The notes under the pieces are model-generated. The model did not search any database. It saw only the letters and a list, made by a program, of their open reading frames with translations, and was not told the DNA's origin. Below are positions 11,243 to 21,544 of a DNA stretch of 64,000 nucleotides, one piece after another. Source of the DNA: Chaenocephalus aceratus (Eukaryota; Chordata; Actinopteri; Perciformes; Channichthyidae); assembly GCA_023974075.1 (NCBI GenBank), contig CM043788.1, forward strand, positions 29,997,054 through 30,061,053, read 5' to 3'. Position 1 is the stretch's first letter. Each line of letters opens with the position of its first letter. The translations under genes and the position numbers were made by a program.

Positions 11243-11637
11243 TTAGACAAAAGCTAAACTCTTATTGCACTTTTGGCAACGAGCATTCTCCACGTCGAGA
11301 CGGGTAAAGTTTAACCACACCTCGGAGCGCGTTCTCTCCGCCACCTCCGCAGAGTGCTCCGCTGCATGTAGCAGCTGCGTGTGTGTAAACTGCCCCGCCC
11401 CCTCGCACGCAGACCGGGGAGAGAGATCTCGTCTGATCGAAAATACATCATAGACGCATTTGTTTGTCTTTTGCATATTAGAAATGAGTTGGCGCCATAT
11501 TTCAGGTAACGCTGTGTTGAAGCTTGAAACTGCGTTAGTTACTGAGCATTGTAATGGGTAGTAATTACCCGACTGCATTAGTAATGCAAGTAATACGTTA
11601 CTGAAACTCCATACTGTAACGCGTTACACCCAACTCA
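11243..11637 (-). pseudogene. hAT fragment with BED-type zinc finger
   Basis: The plus-strand right end, GTAACGCGTTACACCCAACTC at 11617-11637, resembles a hAT terminus with an internal palindrome (TAACGCGTTA). Reading inward on the minus strand, an open frame of 111 residues ends in SEVWLNFTRLDVENARCQKC, the first half of a BED finger (aromatic residue, then C-x2-C), and stops soon after. BED fingers bind DNA at hAT transposase N-termini. The second half of the finger and the opposite terminus are absent, so the element is truncated. It lies inside the Ngaro element. Confidence 0.55.
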
Positions 11638-12077
11638 CCTTACCCCTCTTACCAGCGCTACTCTGACGCCTATTTTAGAGTGAGGCGCAGGAGGAAGTAG
11701 CTTCAATGGGATGTAGCTTGAGCCCTGCCTGCCTGCAGGAGGGGTTGTGGTTTGAAGCCAGAATGGGTAAAGCTTCGCATGCGATGAGGACCCGTTTCGC
11801 GTGAAGCCGGAAGCGCCGCATTTGAGCGGCCCTGAAGCCAGTGATACCCTCTTGAGAGACTGAAGGCGTGCGTCAATTGTTTGGGTGAAGTAGCCCGTTT
11901 CCGTTAAGCCGGAGGAACTTCCGTGGAGCCCGATTTCCTTGTCTTTTCCTCCCGCGTCCGGGTTTGCGGGGCGGCCGGCTGGAACCGCTAGCCGACTGGG
12001 GAACGCCGCCTGTAGCTTAATCCGCCGGACTGCGGAGCTGATGAATAATGCCTGGAGCTGGGACGAAGCTCTGCTGT

Positions 12078-12287
12078 TTGCGCGTTGACACCTGGAAGAC
12101 AGCTGATAGAACAGGGGAGAGCATATATAGAGGGATTAACAGGTGCATATTTAGGCTTGTAAATGGAGGGGCGTGATAGGTTTAGCTGAGGAGAGGCGCT
12201 CCCTGTCATTTAGATGCAGGGAGCAAGTATTGCCATGACGAGCAATACGGAGTGTTAGGTCTTCCTGTCTGAACTTGCGCTAAGCTT
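12078..12287 (-). repeat. Ngaro split direct repeat A1 (5' end of the element)
   Basis: Nearly identical to A2 at 7463-7672. It ends in AAGCTT adjacent to CATTT at 12288-12292. Confidence 0.85.
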
Positions 12288-12292
12288 CATTT

Positions 12293-12570
12293 AGCATTTT
12301 GGCTAATCATTCCTGTTGGCTAAGCTAACACTGTGATGCAGTTCCACCAAACACAAAAGTAATACAAAAAAGGATAATATTGGACAATAAATGATAATAT
12401 TACAACAAATAAATAAATAAACACATATATATATATTCATTCACTGGCCATTCATTTAGAAAATGTAACTCCAAAAAGACAAGTAACACTATTTAGCATT
12501 TTGCCTAATCATTCCTGTAGCTTCTTGGCTAAGCTAGCACTGTGACGCAGTTCCACCAACCCACATAAGT
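12293..12570. repeat. Right half of split unit 1 plus complete unit 2 of a host tandem duplication
   Basis: 12293-12365 completes the unit begun at 7058-7180. 12368-12570 is a second, intact unit containing AGCATTTTGCCTAATCATTCC and GCAGTTCCACCAA. Unit 2 shows what the target looked like before the Ngaro insertion. Confidence 0.8.
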
Positions 12571-12598
12571 AATATATAAAAACAGAGAGATTACATAC

Positions 12599-12790
12599 CT
12601 TTCCCGTGGTGGAAGTTCAACATCCGAGTCACTACTGTCCGGATCCAGGTCTGGCTGGAGGAGATCTTCATCATCCGACGAAGAGTCATCTGGTATGATC
12701 ATAGCTATCGTCAGCTAGCATCTCTTGCAGCTGCTCTGTGGTGAAGCTCTCCCTTCTGGCTGCGTAATGCGTAATGCGTAATGGAGCCGG
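12599..12790 (-). pseudogene. Probable piggyBac-like N-terminal exon
   Basis: On the minus strand one frame reads RRESFTTEQLQEMLADD; after a one-base shift it continues with a highly acidic stretch (IIPDDSSSDDEDLL, then DPDSSDSDVELPPRE). A consensus splice donor, GTATGT, follows at 12598-12593. Acidic Ser/Asp-rich N-termini with this kind of lead-in are usual in piggyBac-type transposases, and the C-terminal exon of such a gene lies on the same strand at 6856-7013. I see no credible ATG in frame. The link between the two exons is an inference, because the catalytic core is missing between them. Confidence 0.5.
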
Positions 12791-13866
12791 AGCAGGCGTA
12801 GTTTATACTACGCAGGATCATATCTTTGGAACCCATTGGTCGAATTGGGTGATTGACACCTTTTCTGAACCGTTGGAGCCAATATAATCGAGTGACAGTT
12901 AGTAAGTCCTGCTAAACACTTATGTCAAGTAGAGAGAGGTTTGTGTAAACAGCATGTGAAACAGCATTAGCTCCGGACTGCGACATTTTATACCTACTCT
13001 GCTGCCATGAATGTAATGATAGATTATCAGGAACAATTCTAAAGTGACTAAGAGACATTGGATTAACCTTAAACAGCGTTTTTATTCCCTTGAACAAGAG
13101 CTTTGATCACAAAACGGCAACGGTAAGACATAATTATTGTTATGGTTTTGAAAAACTGCTGTTTTTTTTTCTTCTCTGTTCTGGCTGCTAGCTCAGTAAG
13201 TCTGTGTCCTACAGTGATGATACAATTAAAAAAATAATCTGTGGAGTATCAGCTTTCAGATGATATGTAGTATGTGCAGAAAATATTAAGTTGTAAAGAT
13301 CGTTTTTGCTAGTTAGCACCGGAAGTAGCATCTGCCCGTTTAAGCTAAGGGCTAATGCTAACGCTTCTTGTGAGACTTGTGTTTTGTTTCTGTAAAAATG
13401 GTTCGTATTGTCAGTTAGCTGAGATTATTCTCGTTAATCTGGTATAACACATTAATAGGTTTTTAAATATTAAGATGCCCTGTGGCACAGTGTTGTAAAA
13501 AAAATATGCTCTAGTGATAAGGAAAATATGTGCAAAAAAACAAACCATAAAACAACTTCAATTTACTAGGTGAAGATTCACCCATGGTCAATTCAGGCAT
13601 CATCCCATTCACTTTGTGCATTAAAACCAAGGCCTACGTGCCAGAAAACACCACAGTTGATACATACACTTTTTTAATTTTACCAATGTAAACTAACACA
13701 CATGGGGCATACATCACAAAATAAAAACACATATCACTAACATGGCAAAACAAACAGCCAGCAACAAAACATCAACATAATCATCATGCAAGCAAGCAGA
13801 ACCATGTATGCCAATGCGCATCACAAATGAGAGAGAGCAAGCGTATTTCGTGGCATCTGCAGGCAG

Positions 13867-13909
13867 TGGCAAGTACTTCCGGCATCTGCCACAGATGCCA
13901 CTACTTGCC
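13867..13909. repeat. Inverted repeat (hairpin)
   Basis: GGCAAGTACTTCCGGCATCTG, loop CCA, then CAGATGCCACTACTTGCC: a near-perfect stem with a short bulge. The motif GGCATCTGC recurs several times nearby. Confidence 0.7.
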
Positions 13910-14937
13910 GAGGCATCTGCCGCTGCTGAACGGGAGTTGCCACAAGATGCCGGGGTAAGAGAAGGTTTACGGTAGCTGCCAATCGCCTTCCGTGGCAAAT
14001 GCTGCTGTTTAAACCTACATCCATGGTTTAAACCCGTATTATATCGTGTAAAATGTCACTGTTTAGGCATGACTTTATCGAACTGATCTGTACACAGGAC
14101 TGCATCTCCTCAATATGTCTAAATAACTCAAAATTAGGTATTTCTATCTAAGAATATGTTCCCTATTTTAAAGTGAAGTCTTGTTCATAACCAATAAGCT
14201 ATAATTTGACTCTAATTGACCTGAACAGGTTCCCTATTCTAAAGTTGCCTCGTCTTCACACTTTGTAAATTACATTATAGCACGCAACTACTGAAATTAA
14301 CCTCAACAGTACATGAACAAAGTAGGCTCACGTTGAAATATCTATTTTATTACTGAACCACTAAAGAGAGGTTCAGACACATCTACCAAAACATGTCAAG
14401 TTTCTCCAAGGCTGAGAACATATGCAGCCTGTACTTTTAATGAAACTGTTTTTTAACAGAATCTATGTATTTGTGATCATACTGTGTGAACTGCTTGTAT
14501 GTACTTACACAATAGGTGTACTGTTCTCTCTCTGTGTTGTGCTGTCTCAGTGTGAACATAGATTAAACAGCCAACCAACCTCTTTTGAGAGCCAGGGAAT
14601 GAGCAGCCATGCTCCTTTATTGACTTATTTGCAGTCCACTGACATTCAAACGGAGCGAAACTATAATTTTTTTTGTTACAAGGCACTTAATGATCTCTAC
14701 ATGCAAGTGTAACATACACAGATTAATTGTAGAATATGGTCATGTAGAATAAGGCATTAATAAGTGTTTTATAATGACTAATAAAGAGCCAATATACTGC
14801 TAATATGCATGTTAATTAACAACTAGTTGATGGTGCATTTGTCTACTTTAATATGAAGTTGTACCGCTTATATGATGAACATTGATGTCTATGTGCCTTA
14901 CTCTGTATTTGAAATAATTATTTCAATACAAAAATAA

Positions 14938-15046
14938 ATATATAACTCAATATATTGAGATAGCTAAGTAAATATATTGAGCTAGCTAAGCCAATATATT
15001 GAGATAGTAAGTCAATATATTGAGATAGTAAGTCAATATATTGACT
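14938..15046. repeat. Tandem array of TCAATATATTGA palindromes
   Basis: Five units of about 20-25 bp, each carrying the perfect 12-bp palindrome TCAATATATTGA or a one-base variant, separated by GATAGTAAG or GATAGCTAAG. Confidence 0.85.
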
Positions 15047-16350
15047 TACAGAATTTTTTTTTTTTCCTGTGGCGCAAACAGGCTTCCATATAAAATAAAG
15101 AGGACCATGGCCGGGCCCAGGTAAATAAGATTAAGCTGTTCCTTTAGCCCCCAGTAATGTTACATTAGTAAGTTAACAACATTATGTATATAGCTGATGT
15201 AATTTAATCATATTATTTCATATTTAAGATAAGTCTTAATTTGTCTGTACTAATAAAACAATATGTTTTCTTAAATGAACAAAAGCATGTTGTGTAGATT
15301 GATTCTTAACAATATTAGTGTTCTAATCTTAATATGTAGCTGTGGTTTATATTCTCCTTCTTCCCCTAAACCAGCCCAGATGATGTCCCACTGACACCAG
15401 GTCAACACCTCCAGGTCCAGCACCACCGTGACCCCCCACTCTGCTGAAATACACAATTCAACATTTTCTATTACCTATTTTTTTGTATTAATCAAATTAA
15501 ACTGAACTTAAAGACAGTTTAATGACCTAGAGATATCCTATTATTCCACTGCTTATGTAACACATGTTGTAAATAATGGTAACCTCAGTAAATGAAATAA
15601 ACAATGTGTTTAACCACTACTAATTACATTTTGTATTTTCATCTTATCACAAAGTAGATATCCTCTCTCTGCAGCTTCATGTCTTCTATTATTATAACTT
15701 TCATCATTGAGACAGAGGAAATCAATCATGTCATTTAACATCACCAGCAGTAAAACAAATATCAGCAAAAGTGTGTTTATGGAGTTGTTTATTTGTATTA
15801 TATGTGCAGAAAGTATATAGAAGCAGCTGTTTGGGGAATCAGATAGACTCAAGCGATAATCGTTAAATATCTATTAAAAGAAAGGACACATACACAATCA
15901 AATTCTGAAAACAAAGACACAAGTCTGTAGGATGGGCAGTAAGCAGAGCTCTGGGTGGAGGATATTCCTGATCGCCATTTGCTTTCTCCAGCACTCGGGG
16001 TGTCCAGGTGGATGGCAGCTCTGTCCTGATGATCCGCTGTGCACTTTTCAGATTAGGGGTCCTTAGCAGATCCGTTTTCTCCAGAATTGTCCTAATTACC
16101 AGAGAAAAAGAAAAAAAGTTAATTAATCATATTAAACACAGGGTTGCAAAAGTATTATTGCTAGGGATGCACGATATTGGTTTTTTGAAACCGATAACCG
16201 ATAACTTCTTGCTTCTCAAGACCGATACTGATACCGATAATAATATAATATATATATATTAAATGTACCTTAGTTCTTGCACACCTGGTGGTAAAAAAAG
16301 ACTAGTAGTGAGCAAATGACATGAGCATTACGACTATGAACAAAACTAAC

Positions 16351-16641
16351 CCTGGGGTCGTCTCTGGCAAACTTCTTGCCTTTTTCAAAAGCCTCGTCGA
16401 TAGGTAAAAGCCCCGGTGCCTTTGCAGCTGGCTTTGGATTTGCCGCTAGTTTAGCAGCGCAGGCGTCTTCGTACGCTTTTAACACACCATCGTAGCGATG
16501 GCGATGTTTCAGGTGACTAATCAGGTTGGAAGTATTATAGCTCGTTGCCTTTTTCCCTCCTCGTGGAACTTCTGCATTGCATTTGTTAATACAAATAGCA
16601 AGCGAACTATCTAACTCTGAAACGTTGAAATAGTCCCATAC
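16351..16641 (-). pseudogene. hAT transposase BED zinc-finger exon
   Basis: Minus-strand frame with the pattern V-W-D-Y-F, then C-I-N-K-C, then SNLISHLKHRH, a complete BED finger (aromatic, C-x3-C, H-x4-H type). It is followed by an Ala/Lys-rich stretch (LKAYEDACAAKLAANPKP) typical of the linker after the finger in fish hAT transposases. A GTTAGT sequence near 16351 could serve as donor. The frame is open over the whole exon, but the catalytic (RNase H-like) domain and dimerisation region are absent, so the element could not mobilise itself. Confidence 0.8.
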
Positions 16642-16973
16642 CTACCGACGACATGTTTGTTTACTGTCCTGGCTTCACGGCCGCACACCATTTACGTCAC
16701 AGCCAGGCATGAGTTAGGGAGCGCTGGATTTGTCAAAAACTCCCCTCTTCCTAAACCACTAATACCACAGTACTGGCAAAACGGGAGGAGCCGAGTAAAA
16801 ACAAGCGCCCTCATCCCAATCCACCCACACCGCAGTATCTTTTTCTTTTTTTTTACCCAAAGAATATATTGTATATTATCGGGGCCAGAGCCATATAATA
16901 GAAGAGTTACGACATCTCCGTTCACTCCAATGGACCACTTTTTTACAGCAATGGCGGATCGTGGAGCCTCTCA

Positions 16974-16990
16974 ATCGTTCCCCGGAAGTT
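16974..16990. repeat. Left 17-bp subterminal inverted repeat of the P-like element
   Basis: ATCGTTCCCCGGAAGTT, exact inverse of 18653-18669. In P elements the internal inverted repeats are protein-binding sites; that role here is inferred. Confidence 0.85.
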
Positions 16991-17823
16991 AGCGCCAAGG
17001 CTGGCAGAGCTGTGGAGTTGCAGCATAATAGACCGTTCGTGACGGACTTTTAAAGGTAAGAAGAAGTTTAAAGATTTATATTGCGGATATTATCAGTACA
17101 TCTGATTCAAATTAATATGTGTATTAAAGGATGTCAGTGGATTATCCCTAAATTAGTAGATTTAGGGAACGTTTACAGATAACAGATTAAGCTAGCATAC
17201 CGAAGCAAGTTAGCAACACACGTTGAACAGCCTTTTAATTGTACATTCCGTTCTCTTAATGTCATTTCGTCCAACATGTTGAATTAGAGAAGAGGGGCTT
17301 CTAAACGGGATTGTATGCGGGGGTGGAGGGAGTTAAATATTAGATAAATATAACTTTGGTGCGTGTAAGAGTGAGTGTTTTTAGCAGAGCCATATTGTGT
17401 CCTTGTGATTCTGTTGATTATTACCTGTCTGTATAATGTTGCAGCTCAGCTAATTTTGGATTGATGGCAAAGGGAGAGGGACTTAAGTGAGAGTGAAAAC
17501 ACAAGGTAAGTTTAATACTACTGTTTTATATAAGTAAACACCTTATCTCCCCAAGGCATTTCCCATCCAATAGGTGTGCTGTGTGTGTATAACCCTTTCT
17601 CCTGTCTGTTACTCCCTCTTTCAGCACAAGAACCAGAGGGGGATTCAATGGAGCCTGAATACCTGCACTGAGACCCTCACCCTGCACCCTGAGTCTCAAC
17701 TCTCAGTGTTTTTCAAGCCTTTCCCTGTTTTTTTGTATTAAACAAAACATTAAGCTTTCCCAATGGTGTGGTTTTTCGTTTTGTGAAAAAGTGCAAATGC
17801 AGTGTTTGTATATAATTACATCA

Positions 17824-17970
17824 CATATTTTGTTGCTGTTGGTCCGTGAAATTGCTCCTGCTGACTTGAGCCAGCCATTTTTTTCTCCGCTCTGTGTCAG
17901 TGGGGAAGCCGTACATTCGTACTCCTTTCTCTGAGCGATTTGAGCATCCCCAGGCAGCACAGCAAACCAT
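17824..17970 (-). pseudogene. THAP-domain exon (partial)
   Basis: On the minus strand the frame begins M-V-C-C-A-A-W-G-C and continues with a basic stretch, then YGFPTDTERRKKWLAQVSR. This is the first two-thirds of a THAP zinc finger: the paired cysteines (C-x4-C), the F-P and the invariant Trp are present. The second half (C-x2-H pair) is not in this frame, which ends at TGA 17821-17823. A GATGTAATT donor-like site is near the end, so the domain may have continued in a now missing exon. The frame is open upstream to 18051, but the ATG at 17970 is the usual THAP start. Typical role: sequence-specific DNA binding by a P-type transposase. Confidence 0.75.
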
Positions 17971-18652
17971 GGTGGCGACTAGGAGGCAGCACAGCAAAAC
18001 CAGGACAACACGGAGGAAAAGGCACAGACAAACTGCATGCATGCTATTCAATGTTTATTGAATTCCATGTATTTGCAATGGATGTTCCTAAAGCAACACA
18101 TTTAACATCATCATCATCATATGCTGCTGCTGCTAGTCCTTTGATAGTCACCTGTCGGTCTCCTGTCCTTTCTGAAAGCCATAAGACATTAGTCATTTAG
18201 ATAGCTTGTGTCCTCAATTACCAGGGATTACTGAAACTACCATGAATTTAAGAAAATGGTAGAAATGAATCTAATCTGAATTTGAAAGCATTACTTTAGA
18301 TCCCCTCCCTCTAAATGTATCAATAAACATTAGAAAGTTATGCTCCTGACTACCATACAAGTTTAAGAAGATAATATTGGTTTGAAAGAATTCAAAGCTA
18401 TAAATAAACAGCAACAGGCTCTTTAACCAAGGCACTGTAAGCCTAACATGTAAACTAGTTGTTCACACTAATCCTAATATTATCACTTAATATTAGCAAA
18501 TTCGATTTTCTTTTTTAAAACATATTGATGTAAATACATACACATATCGATTTGTTGTATAAATATTGCAAATCAAAACCTTTATTCACTAATAATTACC
18601 AAACATCGTAGTTCTATCTCCTGTTATCAATGCATTCACATTGCCCGCCATG

Positions 18653-18669
18653 AACTTCCGGGGAACGAT
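18653..18669. repeat. Right 17-bp subterminal inverted repeat of the P-like element
   Basis: AACTTCCGGGGAACGAT, exact inverse of 16974-16990. Confidence 0.85.
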
Positions 18670-19184
18670 CCTCGTCTACATGAACCACGTGACGATAACC
18701 GTTTTTGGACTTCCGTTGTCGTAACTCTTCTATTATATGGCTCTGATCGGGGCTATTAATACTTTTTATCGGGTTTATCGGGATGACGTCATAATTCCTA
18801 ATATCGGACCACTAATTATTGCAAAATGTAACTAAGCATTTCAGACAAACAATCCTTAAAGGATTATTTAAAATGATGTACTGTTTTGGTTTTTAAAAAA
18901 CTAAAGAGAAGAAGTGACAGTCACACTTGCATCCCTTTGATACTTATAAAGTATAACTTATCTATAACAGGGCCAAGATCACTGTATGACTTTAGTAAAC
19001 TTCTGAATTGAATTAATAATAAGTGTGAACCAACAGTGCAGTACGTCCAGCTAGTTAGAGTCACGTATTTATCCGTATTATTTAACGAAAATGTACGTTT
19101 TAATGCCCCTTGGGTTTGACGTGTGTGACGTTAGTTAATTTAAAGTAAGTTAAAACCCAATACTCACATTTATTAGTGATATTG

Positions 19185-19262
19185 ACATCTACGTCAGGGA
19201 ATCCACCCACCCTTTAAGTAGCTTGCGCTACGTCGCAGCGTCATTCAAACACCTCTTCTCGC
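19185..19262 (+). repeat. DIRS left inverted terminal repeat segment
   Basis: GTCAGGG...AAGTAGCTTGCGC...GCGTCATTCAAA...CACCTCTTCTCGC reads as the inverse complement of 43397-43480 in DIRS copy 2, with scattered differences. Confidence 0.75.
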
Positions 19263-19526
19263 TTCAGAGCACATCTCGAATATCAGTAGCCGGGCTAGCT
19301 TAACGGTCCACAGACTGAACCCAAGCTAACATTCGGTCGACGGGCGCTTCCCGGTTATTTTTTTGCTTTGCAGAAGAATTGAACAAATATTAACACACCA
19401 GTTAATATTGTAATCTGCCCCGCCGTTTTTTCTTTCGAAATAACGGTAAGGTTTGATTTTTTCTTCAAACAGTAACATACCTGTTGCTAGTTTATCCCTC
19501 CGCGCCGACACCCCCGGCAAACGAGG

Positions 19527-21158
19527 ATGGACACTTCTCTCCCTCACACCAGAGGAGTCTGAGGCTTGGAGGCTCGGCTCTGCGGCTGCGGGTTTAAGAT
19601 CTCGAGCACGGACTCACACCAGGTCTGCTCGTCCTGCTTTGGGCTGGAACACGCCCAGGAAGCTATCGATACCCCCGGTTCGTGCGGGCATTGTGCCCGC
19701 TTCACCATCAAGAGCCTCCGCCGACGGCTAGCGCGCCAAGCTAGCCTGTCGGGACAGGACCCCTTCATGTCCGTTGATTCGCCGGCCGGCAATCGGGACA
19801 TGGTGGCGACCGCCGCAGAGATTGAGCCCCGCGCTGTGTCAGGCTGGGGCTCAACAACGGCGGTAGCCGCGGAATCGGAGCCCCGCGACGTGTCAGGCTG
19901 GGGCCCGGTAGCGGCAAGAGCCGCGAGAGCAGAGCCCCGCGCTGTGTCAAGCTGGGGCTCCCAACTGGACCTCACCGTGGTTCCACCCGCGGAGGATGTC
20001 CTACAGCTGGATTATATGGAGGAGGATGAAGAGGATGCCTCTGAGTTCCTCTTATCCGACTCGGATGAGCACGAAGATGACATCTTCGTTTCGTCTGCCC
20101 AGGCTGACAAGCCGGAGGCGATGTCCGCTCCCCCGGGCGAAAGCACACCAGCTTTGCCCTGCTTCATGGACTTGCAGGCCGTGTGCCAACGCGCTGCGTC
20201 CAGGCTGGACATCCCCTGGCCTGAAGTGGCCAAGGAGACCTCCAGATCTCGCTATGAGGGGAAGAACTTGCCCCAAGCAGCGAGGATGAGGAAGCAGCTT
20301 CTCCCAGTCTTTCCAGAGATGCTGGACGAGGTGTCGGTCTCGTGGAGAGACCGCCCTTTCAGCAACAAGGCCCCAATCCAGGGTGCCTCCTCTTAGGACT
20401 GTGACGGCATGGAGAAGCTCGGCCTGCTCCGCATGCCGCCCATGGAGCCGCTGGTGGCAGCCCACCTCAAACCGCGGCTGGCTTCGGCACCAAGCAGGAA
20501 CCCCACGCTACCGGCAAAGGCAGACCGCTTCCAGTCAGCAATGACCGAACGAGCCTATAAAGCCGAAGCTTTGGCGCTCAACGTCTCCTCGCTGCTGACC
20601 GCCTACCTGGCGGAGCTCTGCGAGGACATGACGGTCAAACCTGAGCCTGCCGTGTGGGACGAAATTGCAGCGATCATGGACATTTGCCTCCGTGTGCAGC
20701 GCTGTGCAGTCCAAGCCACGGGCAAAGCACTGGGGATAATGGTGGTACAGGAGAGAGCCAGGTGGCTGACCCTGATGAACCTTCCAGACCGGGAAAAAGA
20801 GGACGTCTTGGACATGCCTATTGTTCCCGAGGGCATATTTGGCTCCGCTCTAGCTGCGATGCAGCAGCGGTGTGAATCCAAAAAGAAGGAGGATGAGGCT
20901 CTCCAGCTTTGTTTTCCCCGAAGGGTCCAGCCACCGCCTTCAACGGCCCCGCGGCAGTCCTTCGCTCAGGCTGCTTCACGTCCTGCCCGTTTCAAGATCC
21001 CGAAACAGCAGAGAACACAGCCCGCCCCGGGTCTCCAGCCGAGACACGAGGTGAGGACGGGCTGGCCAAGAAAGTCTCCGGTTCCGGCAGCAGCCACTCA
21101 GGCACAGCCGGCCCAGACTTTCAGCCACCAGACGAAGAAGAATAAGAGGGCGGCCTGA
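19527..21158 (+). pseudogene. DIRS copy 1 gag
   Basis: Structural protein of the element. The N-terminus has a cysteine/histidine cluster (C-G-C-G ... HQVCSSCFGLEHA ... C-G-H-C), a zinc-binding pattern usual in fish DIRS gag. An acidic region (EEDEEDASEFLLSDSDEHED) follows, then a conserved central domain (SVSWRDRPFSNK, CLRVQRCAVQATGKALG) and a basic C-terminus. Two stops interrupt it when read against copy 2: TGA at 19560-19562, 11 codons after the ATG at 19527, and TAG at 20394-20396 where copy 2 has a Leu codon. The rest of the frame is open to 21158, so decay is by point mutation only. Confidence 0.85.
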
Positions 21159-21544
21159 CAGCCTCCTCTCCTCTCCTCAATAAAAGAGCTGGAAGTTCCC
21201 TGTTCTCCAGCTCCAGAACACGTTCTAGTGTTAGATGCTCATGTGTTTCCGGGGTGCAACCATGCCCCCATCTTCCCGCCACCTCGAGTGATGTCAGAAC
21301 GTCATCCTCAAGTTCGCGCCATGAGGGAAATGGACTTAACATCAACGACAGCAAGCTCCGCTGCTCGTTTAAGTCACACAAACACATGTCATCAATATTG
21401 TCTTTTAATAAATCATTTTCCACTGTTGTTTCCAGGCTTAAAGCCAAGTGCGCAGTCAATACAAATTAAAAGAAAGACAATGAAAACAATAAACAGTCTG
21501 ACGTCTACCCCCCTTCTAAGAGTGGCTGCTACCTCTCTCAGAAG

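Larger units (their letters stand above)
7181..12287 (-). mobile_element. Ngaro-like tyrosine-recombinase retrotransposon (about 5.1 kb)
   Basis: Terminal repeats are arranged as split direct repeats, the hallmark of Ngaro elements. Read on the minus strand the order is A1 (12287-12078), internal region, B1 (7850-7678), A2 (7672-7463), linker, B2 (7352-7181). A degenerate tyrosine recombinase lies in the interior. I could not identify gag or reverse transcriptase, so internal sequence has been lost or replaced; a hAT fragment occupies 11.2-11.6 kb. CATTT occurs at both outer junctions and at the A2/B1 junction. The insertion splits one unit of a tandem duplication. Confidence 0.8.
12791..16161. 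other. Largely featureless stretch
   Basis: No gene or element could be supported. It contains a hairpin near 13867-13909 and a tandem array of palindromes at 14938-15046, listed separately. A possible minus-strand exon at 15890-16092 was considered and rejected. Confidence 0.5.
16886..18745. mobile_element. Non-autonomous P-like (THAP) DNA transposon
   Basis: Perfect inverted termini of 28 bp start CAGAGCCATATAATAGAAG. The flanks carry an 8-bp duplication, ATCGGGGC, at 16878-16885 and 18746-18753, within the hAT element. An exact 17-bp subterminal inverted repeat (ATCGTTCCCCGGAAGTT) sits about 88 bp from the left end and 76 bp from the right end. An 8-bp duplication together with a THAP exon and an internal inverted repeat is the combination known for P elements. 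A hAT element that captured a THAP exon is the alternative. Confidence 0.7.
16162..18814 (-). mobile_element. hAT element with BED-finger exon, carrying a nested P-like element
   Basis: The left terminus is TAGGGATGCACGATATTGG; the right terminus, read inverted, is TAGTGGTCCGATATTAGG. Both flanks carry a perfect 8-bp duplication, ATTATTGC, at 16154-16161 and 18815-18822. Without the nested insert (16886-18745 plus its duplication) the element would be about 0.8 kb. The copy at 31251-32206 is the same family. Subterminal CCGATAACCGATA repeats are visible. Confidence 0.88.

Noticed and set aside
15890..16092. Possible minus-strand exon after a pyrimidine-rich AG acceptor near 16093
   Set aside because: About 60 codons are open, but with no recognisable domain, no donor and no neighbouring exon; could be chance.
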